NCBI GenBank assembly: GCA_022509005.1
Contig: JAFLUC010000026.1
Location: 1-32,105, forward strand
DNA length: 32,105 nt
Origin: Oscillospiraceae bacterium
GTDB lineage: Bacteria; Bacillota; Clostridia; UBA1381
Reading direction: 5' to 3'
Part shown: positions 31,408 to 32,105 of the stretch, in pieces
Numbering within the stretch: position 1 is the first letter of the stretch
How the letters are laid out: each line of letters opens with the position of its first letter
The notes under the pieces: model-generated
The model's input: only the letters and a program-made list of their open reading frames with translations
Database searches by the model: none
Told to the model about the DNA's origin: nothing
Translations under genes and position numbers: made by a program

Positions 31408-31444
31408 ATAATGTATGTTATAAATAAAAAGAGGAGGAATTTCA

Positions 31445-31957
31445 ATGGAAGAAGAAATCAAGCTTGAAGAGCAGGCAGCGGCAGAAGAGGCTGCTGCACC
31501 GGTAACAGAGACCGCTGCACCGGCAACGGAGCCGGCTGAACCGGTAGAGGCGGATGTAACGCCGGAGCCGGAAGGAGAGCAGGAGGAGACGATCGGGAAC
31601 ATTAAGATCTCGGTTGATGTTGTTACAACGATCGCGGGCATTGCCGCGTCGGAACTTGATGGTGTATCGATGTACACGTCATTTGCAGCCGGTGTAGCGC
31701 AGCGTCTGGGTGCAAAGAAGAGCACGTCAAAGGGCGTTAAGGTAGATATGAATGCCAACAGCGTAAGTGTTGATCTTTACATCGTTGTCGAGTACGGCGT
31801 TAAGATTCCGGAGCTGGCATGGAACATTCAGGAGAATGTAAAAACAAAGATCGAAACAATGACAGGTCTTGATGTTTCAAAGGTGAATATCCATATTGAA
31901 GGGATCAGCTTTGAAAAGGAAGAAAAACCGGCAGAGGATGCGGCAGCGGCTGAATAA
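31445..31957 (+). CDS. Asp23/Gls24-family envelope stress protein
   Basis: The 170-residue protein has an acidic, Ala/Glu/Pro-rich N-terminal extension (about 1-50, many EEAAAPVTE-like units), then the Asp23/Gls24 domain: GNIKISVDVVTTIAGIAASELDGV (about 54-77), KGVKVDMNANSVSVDLYIVVEYGVKIPELAWNIQENVKTKIE (about 97-138) and VSKVNIHIEGISFE. Family members are cytoplasmic proteins, some held at the membrane by a partner, linked to alkaline or cell-wall stress. The extension is longer than in typical members. The ribosome site is GAGGAGG. It follows MscS by 37 bp, so it may share the transcript. Confidence 0.9.
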   Translation: MEEEIKLEEQAAAEEAAAPVTETAAPATEPAEPVEADVTPEPEGEQEETIGNIKISVDVVTTIAGIAASELDGVSMYTSFAAGVAQRLGAKKSTSKGVKVDMNANSVSVDLYIVVEYGVKIPELAWNIQENVKTKIETMTGLDVSKVNIHIEGISFEKEEKPAEDAAAAE

Positions 31958-31979
31958 AATAATTTAAATTATTATTTTA
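31958..31979 (+). terminator. Weak AT-rich terminator candidate
   Basis: A fully palindromic 16-mer AATAATTTAAATTATT (31958-31973) directly follows the stop codon and runs into ATTTTAC. The stem is A/T only, so termination may be poor. Confidence 0.4.
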
Positions 31980-31982
31980 CTA

Positions 31983-32011
31983 TTGACAAATTCGAAAAAT
32001 TGTGTTATCAT
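31983..32011 (+). promoter_or_regulatory. Promoter of tRNA-Arg
   Basis: TTGACA (31983-31988), a 17-bp spacer and TATCAT (32006-32011). Confidence 0.75.
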
Positions 32012-32043
32012 ATTACTCGTGTTTAAGAGAAATTATAGCACAT

Positions 32044-32105
32044 GCGTTCTTAGCTCAGCTGGATAGAGTGACTGGCTACGAACCAGTAGGTCGGGGGTTC
32101 GAGTC
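32044..32105 (+). tRNA. tRNA-Arg (anticodon ACG), cut by window end
   Basis: The visible 62 bases give the acceptor strand GCGTTCT, D-arm TAGCTCAGCTGGATAGAG, anticodon stem ACTGG/CCAGT with loop CTACGAA (anticodon ACG), variable loop and most of the T-arm (GGGGTTCGAGTC). The 3' acceptor strand lies beyond the window. Confidence 0.93.

Noticed and set aside
1-32105. CRISPR array or insertion sequence
   Set aside because: No regularly spaced repeat series and no transposase-like protein were seen.

Overview
The window looks like a chromosome segment from a gut-type Clostridia (Bacillota) carrying one integrated mobile element. Pointers are strong AGGAGG-type ribosome sites, sigma-A promoters with 17-bp spacers, an Asp23/Gls24 protein, a TagO-like transferase, and secreted pectin enzymes carrying copper-amine-oxidase-like domains. 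The genus cannot be fixed from this sequence. The right two thirds are a core genome of moderate GC; the first 11 kb are visibly AT-rich.

Left edge (1-1545): a complete type I toxin-antitoxin locus, made of a 22-residue hydrophobic peptide, a hidden Shine-Dalgarno sequence and a convergent antisense RNA. Next to it is a lone class III nucleotidyl-cyclase-like gene. It resembles the cyclase half of Pycsar anti-phage systems, but no effector is visible beside it.

Mobile element (about 1546-11222): a tyrosine integrase next to an intact tRNA-Leu(CAG) gene and a 59-bp exact copy of the tRNA 3' part at the far end define a ~9.7-kb integrative element. From left to right it holds: a two-gene cargo (small membrane protein plus a MinD/ParA-type ATPase with a C-terminal membrane hairpin) between two ~212-bp direct repeats; two tandem paralogous proteins of unknown role; a small serine recombinase; a winged-helix protein; a minus-strand operon (ribbon-helix-helix protein, PD-(D/E)XK-like nuclease, coiled-coil protein); a GC-rich hairpin zone; a membrane/zinc-ribbon protein; a strongly folded non-coding zone; a WYL regulator; and the integrase. 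There is no relaxase or conjugation machinery. Three element genes are interrupted only by in-frame TAG codons (four in all), while no element gene ends in TAG. This suggests amber recoding or suppression; decay by nonsense mutation is the alternative.

Core region (11344-32105): a plus-strand run gltX, glnS, a PLP aminotransferase, trpS, a TagO/WecA-like transferase and wecB, which joins tRNA charging to wall-polymer linkage-unit synthesis. Then, on the minus strand, come a DUF4160-type two-gene module, an operon of a rhamnogalacturonan lyase (PL11-like) with a PrsA-like foldase, and a very large CE12-like rhamnogalacturonan acetylesterase. Lyase and esterase would act together outside the cell on pectin side-branch backbones. 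Last come ychF, a RadC-like gene and an MscS channel gene, which touch or overlap, a Gls24-family gene, and the start of a tRNA-Arg(ACG) gene cut by the window end. Nearly all core genes end in TAA.
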